A stretch of DNA of 64,000 nucleotides from Aequorivita sublithincola DSM 14238 (GTDB taxonomy: Bacteria > Bacteroidota > Bacteroidia > Flavobacteriales > Flavobacteriaceae): assembly GCF_000265385.1 (NCBI RefSeq), contig NC_018013.1:833001-897000 (forward strand). Reading direction: 5' to 3'. Positions 1-7,065 of this stretch are shown here, in pieces (the first letter of the stretch is position 1; each line of letters begins with the position of its first letter). The notes below the pieces were generated by a model that saw only the letters and a program-made list of their open reading frames with translations, searched no databases and was not told where the DNA came from. Made by a program: the position numbers and the translations under genes.

Positions 1-43
1 TTCAATTTTTTTTGGTTCCATATAATTGTTTGGAGGTAAGTTT

Positions 44-502
44 CTAGTTAAAAATTCTTTCGTCGAAAGGAAAGTCGGTAATCTCAATAATTTTAATCTT
101 CTTTATAGCTTCGTGATTCGGGTTCAAGAGATAATTGAAATCTCCCTTAACTACTGCTGAAGGCACTTTTAAAATGCAATGTTTTTTTGAATGAATAAAA
201 TCATCGCCAAGTATTTGAGTATTTGATCTTGGTGGATTAGTGTTCCAATCCATACCTAACAGCTTAATATCCAAGAATTCAATTTCAATAGAATCTGGAA
301 TGTCTAATTCAATCATCATATAATCGTCGGGTAAGGATGCCAAGCTTAAATGCACGATTACTTCAGCCATCGCCAATGCTCTGCTTTCTGCAGTATAAAG
401 CATTTCTATACCTTTAGAATTCCATCGGTTGCCAAACTTAGCCGCACCAAACCCACTTAAGTCATCAGCATATTTTTTTCTGGATAGCCTAAAAACCCTC
501 AT
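44..502 (-). CDS. RES domain toxin of a RES/Xre toxin-antitoxin pair
   Basis: 152 residues, the usual size of a single-domain RES protein. The N-terminus has the family pattern: an R-x-x-R start (MRVFRLSR), the GNRWN motif near residue 25 and the YTAES...A.AEVIVHL segment near residues 36-50, which supply the conserved Arg, Tyr and Glu of the fold. Known RES toxins of this type deplete NAD+ in the cytoplasm, so I infer a growth-arrest toxin. The start codon overlaps the stop of the upstream antitoxin gene by one base (TAATG), so the two are probably translationally coupled. Family assignment is firm; activity is inferred. Confidence 0.88.
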   Translation of the reverse strand: MRVFRLSRKKYADDLSGFGAAKFGNRWNSKGIEMLYTAESRALAMAEVIVHLSLASLPDDYMMIELDIPDSIEIEFLDIKLLGMDWNTNPPRSNTQILGDDFIHSKKHCILKVPSAVVKGDFNYLLNPNHEAIKKIKIIEITDFPFDERIFN

Positions 503-990
503 TAAGCAAAAATACCGTGTTCTATCCTGTTAAGTTCTGCCATTACCATTTCTTTACCATAAGAATCTTTAATTAGCTCTCCAGGCTTATGACCATTTAA
601 CGAATAAGTAGGTGAATTTAACCACCTATAGAATTTTTCGGAAGAACCAAAAACTTCAATACCAAAGTTTGTAACCTCTGCAAGTTCAAAGATTTTTTCT
701 GAATGAATTGGCTTAAAATAAAAGTTTTTATCATCCCGATATCTTTGTAAGGTTTTGGATGAAAGGTCTAAGTACTCAGCCCAATCTGCATCAGTAAACG
801 GAGTAAATGATTTTATTTGACTAAAAATACTATAAGGAAGCCCTCTTCTGATTGCTTGAACTAATAACATTTTATCCTGAAAAAAATCTGCAAAAGAAAT
901 TTTTCTTGAAACATTGCCTATGTTTTTTACATAAACACTTAAAGACTCATTTACTTCATTAATTGCGATATTTTGTTCATCATAACTCAT
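502..990 (-). CDS. Xre/MbcA/ParS-type antitoxin
   Basis: 162 residues from the ATG encoding MSYDEQ. An upstream in-frame ATG at 1038 would add 16 residues but reads through the putative operator repeats, so I chose the shorter form. The middle (about residues 45-95) looks like a divergent helix-turn-helix, with the segment DADWAEYLDLSSKTLQRYRD. The C-terminal part (about residues 100-160: FELAEVTNFGIEVFGS..KFYRWLNSP) matches the toxin-binding DUF2384 domain. It precedes the RES toxin on the same strand, the normal order for this family. It likely represses its own promoter through DNA binding. Confidence 0.87.
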   Translation of the reverse strand: MSYDEQNIAINEVNESLSVYVKNIGNVSRKISFADFFQDKMLLVQAIRRGLPYSIFSQIKSFTPFTDADWAEYLDLSSKTLQRYRDDKNFYFKPIHSEKIFELAEVTNFGIEVFGSSEKFYRWLNSPTYSLNGHKPGELIKDSYGKEMVMAELNRIEHGIFA

Positions 991-997
991 AGCAAAT

Positions 998-1027
998 ACA
1001 TTTGTCTTCAAAATTACGACATTTGTC
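998..1027 (-). promoter_or_regulatory. Direct-repeat operator candidate upstream of the antitoxin
   Basis: The 9-mer ACATTTGTC occurs at 998-1006 and again at 1019-1027, exactly 21 bp apart, or two helical turns. The second copy extends to GACA-TT-TGTC, an inverted repeat with 4-bp arms; the first is TACA-TT-TGTC. It sits just upstream of the chosen antitoxin start. Placement and spacing suit autoregulation by a dimeric Xre-type repressor. The repeat is seen; the function is inferred. Confidence 0.5.
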
Positions 1028-1056
1028 CTGATTAACAAAATTTTTAATGCAATTTT

Positions 1057-2034
1057 TTACATATCAAGCAAATACGCGAAAATTAAGGGAGCTACAATGG
1101 TAGCATCACTCTCAATAATGAACTTTGGAGTATCAATATCCAATTTTCCCCATGTTATTTTTTCATTCGGAACTGCGCCAGAATAACTACCAAAACTGGT
1201 TGTTGAATCACTAATTTGACAGAAATAGCTCCAAAATGGGGTTTCAGGACGCTCCATATCTTGATACAACATCGGCACTACACAAATTGGAAAATCACCA
1301 GCTATTCCTCCACCTATTTGGAAGAAACCAATTCCATTTTTGGAATTTTCTGTGTACCATTCTGCAAGAAAAGTCATATATTCAATTCCACTTTTCATTG
1401 TGGATGCTTTTAATTCTCCTTTCAAAACGTAGCTTGCAAAAATATTTCCCATCGTGCTATCTTCCCAACCCGGGCAGATTATTGGAAGATTTTTTTCAGC
1501 AGCGGCGTACATCCATGAATCTTTTAAATCTATTTCGTAATGTTCCTCCATTACACCGCTTAAAAGCAGTTTATACATATATTCGTGCGGAAGGTAGCGT
1601 TCGCCTTTTGCTTCGGCTTCTTTCCACAATTTCACGATGTGTTTTTGAATTCTTCTAAAGGCTTCTTCTTCTGGAATACAAGTATCCGTTACGCGGTTCA
1701 TTCCTCTTTCAAGCAAATCCCATTCATCCTGCGGGGTTAAATCACGGTAATGTGGTACACGTTCGTAATGACTGTGCGCAACAAGATTCATAATATCTTC
1801 TTCAAGGTTTGCACCGGTACAAGAGATTATTTGCACTTTATCTTGACGAATCATTTCAGCAAAAATCTTTCCTAATTCTGCCGTACTCATTGCTCCTGCC
1901 AAAGAAACAAGCATTTTTGAACCTTTGTTCAATTGTGCCTCATATCCCTTTGCAGCATCTACTACCGCTGCGGCATTGAAGTGTAAATAATATTTTTCAA
2001 TAAACTGGGAAATAGCTCCTTTGCTAGTACTCAT
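1057..2034 (-). CDS. Deoxyhypusine synthase family protein, probably homospermidine synthase-like
   Basis: 325 residues, full length for the family. The motif NEKITWGKLDID near residues 288-301 holds the lysine (about residue 297) that in deoxyhypusine synthase forms the enzyme-imine intermediate. FQIGGGIAGDFP near 240-251 is the NAD-site glycine loop. Bacteria lack eIF5A, and bacterial members of this family make homospermidine or related polyamines, so an aminobutyl transfer from putrescine is likely. It is the last gene after arginine decarboxylase and agmatinase, overlapping agmatinase by 11 nt. The acceptor (putrescine, agmatine or other) cannot be read from the sequence. Confidence 0.88.
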   Translation of the reverse strand: MSTSKGAISQFIEKYYLHFNAAAVVDAAKGYEAQLNKGSKMLVSLAGAMSTAELGKIFAEMIRQDKVQIISCTGANLEEDIMNLVAHSHYERVPHYRDLTPQDEWDLLERGMNRVTDTCIPEEEAFRRIQKHIVKLWKEAEAKGERYLPHEYMYKLLLSGVMEEHYEIDLKDSWMYAAAEKNLPIICPGWEDSTMGNIFASYVLKGELKASTMKSGIEYMTFLAEWYTENSKNGIGFFQIGGGIAGDFPICVVPMLYQDMERPETPFWSYFCQISDSTTSFGSYSGAVPNEKITWGKLDIDTPKFIIESDATIVAPLIFAYLLDM

Positions 2035-2959
2035 CTTCTTCTGTATTAAATTTTGAAACGCCTTTTTTGGTTTCGTTAAAATTGTTTTCGTATTCGTCGC
2101 CCTCTTCAGTTCCAGCGAATTTATAAGTTAACATTTTGTAGTAAAGTTTTGCTGCTACAAAGTCTGACGCTCTTTCGTTTTCATTTGGACAAAGCTCAAC
2201 TATATCAAAACCTACTACGTTTCTTTCTTCAAAAACTTGTTTTAGAAAATCTAAAGTTTCATACCAAAAAAGTCCGCCTGGCTCTGGAGTTCCAGTAGAT
2301 GGAAGGATCGACGGATCAAATGCATCAAGGTCAAATGTTATGAAAACATTGTCACCCAAAGCTTCAATAACTTTATCCATCCAGTATTCGTCTTTTGCCA
2401 TGTCATGGGCGAAGAATACTTTTTCTTCATCCATCACGCGAGTTTCAGCAATATCCATACTTCGAATACCTATTTGTATTAAATTTGTGGTCTGGCTTGC
2501 CTCATAAACTGCGCAAGCGTGGTTGCAAGTGCTTCCGTGGAAATCCTTGCGCAAATCTGCATGTGCATCAATATGAAGCACGGTTAAGTTATCAAAACAT
2601 TCGTTAAAAGCGCGAATAGTTCCTATAGAAATGCTGTGTTCGCCACCAAAAATTGTCACGAATTTATTTCGCTTTATATAATCTTTTGTGGCTTTATGCA
2701 CTTCTGAAACCATAGCTTCTGGTGTGGAATTTTCAGTAATAGCATCGGCTAGGTAAACACCTTGTTTATATACCTCTGTTTGGGTCTCGATATCATACAA
2801 TTCCATGTTTTCTGAAGCGTCTAAAAAGGCTTCAGGACCTTTGTCTGCTCCCTTTTGCCATGTGCTTGTTCCGTCATACGGAACTGGGATCAATACAATT
2901 TTTGATGTTTCAAGGGCCGCATATTTTTGCGGGATTCCGGCGTATGTCTTAGTGCTCAT
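2024..2959 (-). CDS. speB: Agmatinase (ureohydrolase family)
   Basis: 311 residues. The ureohydrolase metal-binding motifs are all present: GGEHS (105-109), DAHAD (131-135) and FDLDAFDPS (209-217), so the binuclear Mn site is complete. The enzyme hydrolyses agmatine to putrescine and urea in the cytoplasm. The C-terminal 30 residues are a charged, Glu/Asn-rich tail. It overlaps arginine decarboxylase upstream and the deoxyhypusine synthase-like gene downstream by 11 nt each. An agmatine substrate is favoured over arginine because of the decarboxylase next to it. Confidence 0.93.
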   Translation of the reverse strand: MSTKTYAGIPQKYAALETSKIVLIPVPYDGTSTWQKGADKGPEAFLDASENMELYDIETQTEVYKQGVYLADAITENSTPEAMVSEVHKATKDYIKRNKFVTIFGGEHSISIGTIRAFNECFDNLTVLHIDAHADLRKDFHGSTCNHACAVYEASQTTNLIQIGIRSMDIAETRVMDEEKVFFAHDMAKDEYWMDKVIEALGDNVFITFDLDAFDPSILPSTGTPEPGGLFWYETLDFLKQVFEERNVVGFDIVELCPNENERASDFVAAKLYYKMLTYKFAGTEEGDEYENNFNETKKGVSKFNTEEDEY

Positions 2960-4346
2960 AACCTAAAATGTTTAGCAATTGCTCGCTTGTTTGTTGTTCT
3001 GAAAAAAGTTTGGTTGTAATATTATCGTCTTTGTCTCTATCAATCAAAATATGTTTTGGCGAAGGCACTAAGCAGTGTTGCAAACCACCGAAACCACCAA
3101 TACTTTCTTGATATGCTCCTGTGTTAAAGAAGCCAATATACAAAGGTTTTTCTTTTCTAAATTTTGGCAGATAAATAGCCGCCATGTTCTGTTCGCTATT
3201 GTAGTAATCATCACTATCACAGGTCAAACCACCTAAAAGCACTCTTTCATATTCATCATTCCAGCGATTAATTGCCAACATAATGAAACGTTTGCTTATT
3301 GCCCAAGTATCTGGAAGAGTTGTGATGAAAGAAGAATTAATCATATTCCATTTTTCACGATCGTTTTGTTGTTTTTGATACAAAATTTCGTAAATGGCAC
3401 CACCACTTTCACCTACCGTAAAACTTCCAAATTCCGTAAATATGTTGGGCACAGGAACATCTGCTTCTGCACAAGTAATGTTTATTTGGTTTAGAATTTC
3501 GTTTATCATGTACTGATAATCGTACTCAAAATGCAAAGAATTTTTTATAGGAAAACCACCGCCTATATTCAAACTATCCAATGAAGGACAGATTTTTTTA
3601 AGCCGTACGTAAACCTTCAAACATTTCACCAATTCATTCCAATAATAGGCTGTGTCTCGAATACCAGTGTTTATGAAGAAGTGTAGCATTTTAAGATCTA
3701 CACGTTCGTTGTTTTTTATTTGTTCTTCGTAAAAAGGAATGATGTTTTTGTAACCAATTCCTAATCTAGATGTATAGAATTCGAATTTTGGTTCTTCTTC
3801 TGAAGCTATTCTGATTCCAACATTGAAATGATTGTTGATGCTGTCTGAAAGCAATTCAATCTCTTCGTAATTATCAATAATCGGGATGCAATTTTCATGA
3901 CCGTTATTGATTAAGCGTGCTATATTTTCTATGTATTGCTCGCGTTTGAAGCCATTACAAATCACATATGTTTTATCTGTTACTTTTCCAGTTTTCTTTA
4001 AGCTTTCCACGATATCAATATCAAAAGCCGAAGAGGTTTCTATATGAATATCATTCTTTAAAGCTTCGTTCAAAACGTGCTTGAAATGCGAACTTTTGGT
4101 GCAATAACAGTAGTTGTAGCTGCCTTTATAGTTGTTCTTTTCAATACCTTCGGCAAACCATTTCTTTGCTAAATTGATGTTTTCTGAAATTTTAGGAAGA
4201 TAGGTAAACTTTAAAGGAGCTCCATATTGCTCAACGAGCTGCATAAGATTTACGCCGTGAAACTCAAGGCCATTGTCTCCCAAGCGGAATTCTTCTTGCG
4301 GCCAATAATAGGTTTGGTTTATTAAGTCTATGTATTTGGTATTCAT
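2949..4346 (-). CDS. speA: Arginine decarboxylase, short Bacteroidota type (PLP fold III)
   Basis: 465 residues, shorter than the about 630-residue E. coli SpeA but in line with the short arginine decarboxylases of this phylum. The alanine-racemase-fold barrel starts near residue 40; YCYCTKSSHF near 79-88 carries the probable PLP lysine (about K84), and SLNIGGGFP is the Gly loop that binds the PLP phosphate. It makes agmatine from arginine and is first of the three-gene polyamine operon. I saw no clear promoter element in the long space upstream. The substrate rests on the adjacent agmatinase. Confidence 0.88.
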   Translation of the reverse strand: MNTKYIDLINQTYYWPQEEFRLGDNGLEFHGVNLMQLVEQYGAPLKFTYLPKISENINLAKKWFAEGIEKNNYKGSYNYCYCTKSSHFKHVLNEALKNDIHIETSSAFDIDIVESLKKTGKVTDKTYVICNGFKREQYIENIARLINNGHENCIPIIDNYEEIELLSDSINNHFNVGIRIASEEEPKFEFYTSRLGIGYKNIIPFYEEQIKNNERVDLKMLHFFINTGIRDTAYYWNELVKCLKVYVRLKKICPSLDSLNIGGGFPIKNSLHFEYDYQYMINEILNQINITCAEADVPVPNIFTEFGSFTVGESGGAIYEILYQKQQNDREKWNMINSSFITTLPDTWAISKRFIMLAINRWNDEYERVLLGGLTCDSDDYYNSEQNMAAIYLPKFRKEKPLYIGFFNTGAYQESIGGFGGLQHCLVPSPKHILIDRDKDDNITTKLFSEQQTSEQLLNILGYEH

Positions 4347-4660
4347 TCTTTAAATATCGTTGGTTGAATGGTGTAAATTAAAAATTCTTGTTGCGTATTC
4401 CTTAAAAAAATAGAGGTATAACAAAAAATTAACTTGAAGATTAAATGTGAATAGGCCAAGTGTTTATGATGAAACAATTTCCCGAAACCCGCTGTTGTGC
4501 AGCTATTTGAAGTAAAAATGTGTTGTTCATTTAGAATCTATGTTTTCGATGATTTTCAAAAACCAACCATTTTAAATTATAGTACTTTTTAACTATTTAT
4601 GATACAAATGTGCGAAAAAAATTCAATAAATAATGAAACGTGAATAAAATTTGTTCTTCA
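4347..4660. other. Intergenic space, 314 bp, no gene seen
   Basis: AT-rich space between the start of arginine decarboxylase and the stop of the pseudouridine synthase-like gene, both on the minus strand. It should contain the polyamine operon promoter, but I found no exact TAnnTTTG element reading toward speA. A weak hairpin (GCTG-TTGTG-CAGC) lies at 4491-4503. No T-tract terminator is evident for the upstream gene. A 14-codon plus-strand ORF at 4468 was rejected. Confidence 0.6.
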
Positions 4661-5590
4661 TTAAATCATACTGAACATGCTGAGTTCCTTTTCGGTAAGT
4701 GTTCTCCAACGACCTCGTGGCAAATCTTTTTTAGTCAATGGCCCAAGAGTTACACAATCCATCCGTACAACATCATACCCTAAGTTTTCAAAAATAGTGC
4801 GGATAACACTGGTGCCAGTGTGCTTTATCTTTAGACCCACTTCGCTTTTAGGCGAATTATCTACATAGCTTATTTCTTCAATAGTTATTTCATTACCATC
4901 AATAGAAAAACCTTCCTTAATTTTTTTAAGGTGTTCAGACTTTAAATTTTTGTCAAGTTCAATATGAAAAAGTCTCGCTATACCTTTATTGGTAAACTTT
5001 TGCACAAACTCATCATCATTTGTAAAAAGAAGAAGACCTGTAGCATTTCTACCCAAACGACCAAAAGGTTTAATTTTGGCAGTTGTTGCGTTTGCTACCA
5101 AATCCATCACGGTCATTCCCTTGGCATTGCTATCTGTGGTTGCAAAACCTTTGGGTTTGTTCAGCAAAACGTAGGTGTTTGGTTCTGGATTTAAACGGCG
5201 ACCGTCAAAACGAACATCATCCGTCATTTTGACTTTGTAGCCCATTTCATTGATAATTTTACCGTTTACGGAAACCAAACCAGTAGCAATATATGTATCA
5301 GCTTCTCGTCTGGAGCATACGCCACTATTACCGATGTATTTATTTAAGCGAATTCCATCTTCTGGATTGCTTTTCTTAATTTCTCTTATAGGCTTGTCAC
5401 GACGGCCAATTTCCTTTCCAGTTTTATCAAATTTCAGCTTTGGCTTAGCTGAATTTTGCGGAAGACCTTGATTTTTCTTAGATGTATCGGGTTTTGCGGA
5501 AGCAATTTTGCGAGCCTCACTTTTCTTTCGTGCATTTTTCCCAGGCTTTTTGGAATTTCTTTCTTTGTCGTATTCGTCTTGTGTGCTCAT
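4661..5590 (-). CDS. RsuA/RluB-family pseudouridine synthase-like protein lacking the catalytic Asp
   Basis: 309 residues. Residues 1-75 are a basic, Lys/Arg-rich tail. An S4 RNA-binding domain follows (about 78-125, with the RLNKYI and CSRREAD signatures), then an RsuA-type synthase domain (about 137-305). In this family the active site reads GRLD-x-x-T-x-GLLL, where Asp is the nucleophile. Here it reads GRLGRNATGLLLFTND, so residue 180 is Gly (codon GGT at 5051-5053; GAT would be Asp). The rest of the fold is intact. It may be an RNA-binding protein without pseudouridylation activity, or a lineage-specific subfamily. Confidence 0.85.
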   Translation of the reverse strand: MSTQDEYDKERNSKKPGKNARKKSEARKIASAKPDTSKKNQGLPQNSAKPKLKFDKTGKEIGRRDKPIREIKKSNPEDGIRLNKYIGNSGVCSRREADTYIATGLVSVNGKIINEMGYKVKMTDDVRFDGRRLNPEPNTYVLLNKPKGFATTDSNAKGMTVMDLVANATTAKIKPFGRLGRNATGLLLFTNDDEFVQKFTNKGIARLFHIELDKNLKSEHLKKIKEGFSIDGNEITIEEISYVDNSPKSEVGLKIKHTGTSVIRTIFENLGYDVVRMDCVTLGPLTKKDLPRGRWRTLTEKELSMFSMI

Positions 5591-5603
5591 TTAGTATTTT
5601 TTG

Positions 5604-5611
5604 CAAAGGTA
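5604..5611 (-). promoter_or_regulatory. Bacteroidota -7 element upstream of the pseudouridine synthase-like gene
   Basis: Reading the minus strand, TACCTTTG matches TAnnTTTG exactly and ends 14 nt before the ATG at 5590. This would give a very short leader. No clear -33 TTG is found at the usual distance, so the call rests on the -7 match and its position. Confidence 0.45.
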
Positions 5612-5620
5612 ATGAAATAA

Positions 5621-5650
5621 AGTAGCAGTTTCAGTTTTCAGTAGATAGTA
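5621..5650. repeat. Degenerate CAGT-type tandem repeat
   Basis: The short intergenic segment reads as AGTAGC, AGTTTC, AGTTTTC, AGTAGAT, AGT, units of 6-7 nt starting with AGT. A similar array with CAGT cores lies at 23704-23747. It sits between the folK-dNK stop and the promoter of the next gene. Function is unknown. Confidence 0.45.
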
Positions 5651-5669
5651 AAAAAGCCGTTATCTGTGA

Positions 5670-6773
5670 CTAATTTTCGTCATTTTTAAAGGAAGTTATT
5701 TCCTTCAAAATTGATAAATAATCTGCTCGATTCTGCACGAAATCCATTTCGGAGATATCTATTATTTTTATGTTTTCGGAATGTTGGGTTTTTATGAATT
5801 CTAAATAACCAGTATTCAATTTTTGAAGATATTCTGCAGGAATACTCTGCTCATAATAACGACCTCGGTTTTTTATATTTTCCAATAGCCTTTCGGTATT
5901 TTGATATAAATAAATATACAAATCTGGCTTTGGCAGCTCCTTGTGCATCACATGGAAGAGTTTTTTATAAAGCGCATATTCTTCCTCTGGCAAAGTAATA
6001 CCTGCAAAAATCAAGGATTTATTCACATCATAATCTGCAATTACAGATTCTTTAAAGAGGTCAAATTGCGTAATATCGTCCACCAATTGTTGGTAACGGT
6101 CTGCTAAAAAAGACATTTCTAAAGGGAAAGCGTATCTGGCTGCGTCTTCATAAAACTTTGGAAGAAATGGATTGTCTTTAAAGCGTTCCAGAATTAATTT
6201 CGCATTAAAATCATTGGCTATTTTTGTGGTAAGACTAGTTTTTCCAGCTCCAATATTTCCCTCAATCGCGATGTAGTTGAATTGTGAAATACTGAAATCC
6301 TTCATCGGGTTGCTTAGCCATTTAAACTGTTTTTGAAGCACACTTTTATCTTCAGTTTCTGCCAAAAGTTTAATTATTTTTTTTATTGAAAGAGGATGAA
6401 TGAGTTGCGAATTAATTTCGGCCAAAGGTTGCAAAACAAATTTCCGTTTCTCGATTTCTGGATGAGGAACTTTAAGCTTTTCAGTTTCAATAATTAAATC
6501 GTCTATAAAAAGAATGTCTATATCAATTGGTCGAGAAGCGTAAGTATTTGTAGTGTTTCGCTCACGGCCCATTGTTATTTCAATCTTCAGAATTATTCTC
6601 AGAATTTCTGAAGGTTCTAAATCTGACTGCATCCAAACGGTACAATTCAAAAAAGGATCACCCTTAAAACCCATTGCCGGAGTTTCGTAAACAGAAGAAA
6701 TTTTCAAAATGGTGCCAACTTTTTCAAATAAACTATCAACCGCAGCTTGAAGATTTTCAAAGCGGTTGCCCAT
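5670..6773 (-). CDS. folK: HPPK (folK) fused to a deoxynucleoside kinase
   Basis: 367 residues from the first ATG. Residues 1-130 are 6-hydroxymethyl-7,8-dihydropterin pyrophosphokinase, including ASRPIDIDILF, the conserved R-x-IDIDIL motif. Residues 165-365 are a deoxyadenosine/deoxyguanosine kinase-type domain with P-loop GNIGAGKTSL and a lid-like NRGRYYEQ. The fusion joins folate synthesis to nucleoside salvage and is known in Bacteroidota. The conserved HPPK first strand (HIYFSLGTN) is encoded in frame upstream of this ATG, back to a stop at 6828-6830, without any ATG, GTG or TTG. The true start is therefore probably a rare codon such as ATC at 6819-6821, or the start has mutated. Confidence 0.88.
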   Translation of the reverse strand: MGNRFENLQAAVDSLFEKVGTILKISSVYETPAMGFKGDPFLNCTVWMQSDLEPSEILRIILKIEITMGRERNTTNTYASRPIDIDILFIDDLIIETEKLKVPHPEIEKRKFVLQPLAEINSQLIHPLSIKKIIKLLAETEDKSVLQKQFKWLSNPMKDFSISQFNYIAIEGNIGAGKTSLTTKIANDFNAKLILERFKDNPFLPKFYEDAARYAFPLEMSFLADRYQQLVDDITQFDLFKESVIADYDVNKSLIFAGITLPEEEYALYKKLFHVMHKELPKPDLYIYLYQNTERLLENIKNRGRYYEQSIPAEYLQKLNTGYLEFIKTQHSENIKIIDISEMDFVQNRADYLSILKEITSFKNDEN

Positions 6774-6973
6774 ATTGGTGCCAAGGGAAAAATATATATG
6801 TTTTTGTGGTTCTATTTTGATGACTTTTTATTCAATGCTAATACTGAGGAAAATTTAAAGATTTCGATATAAATCAGAGTTAGTTCAAACTATATTTTTA
6901 TCACGCCAAAACGCGTAAAAACAGATTCTCACTATTTTAAGACGAAATTAAGGAAAACAAAAAGACTACCAAG

Positions 6974-6981
6974 TAAATTTG
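6974..6981 (+). promoter_or_regulatory. -7 element for the AsmA-like gene, inside an inverted repeat
   Basis: TAAATTTG is an exact TAnnTTTG match 84 nt before the AsmA-like ATG. It is overlapped by an inverted repeat with perfect 10-bp arms, AAGTAAATTT (6971-6980) and AAATTTACTT (6994-7003). The transcript would start inside this repeat, which could be an operator or a leader structure. No -33 TTG is evident. Confidence 0.4.
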
Positions 6982-7065
6982 TGCGCAGATGTAAAATTTA
7001 CTTGATTACAGTTTTTAAAAAGTTGTTTTCAAGGGAATTATCACAAATCAATTTTTAAATTTTTT

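Noticed and set aside
4468..4512. Plus-strand 14-codon ORF with a Cys-Cys pair in the space before speA
   Set aside because: Too short, no downstream plus-strand gene, no promoter match and no hairpin partner that would make it a leader peptide.
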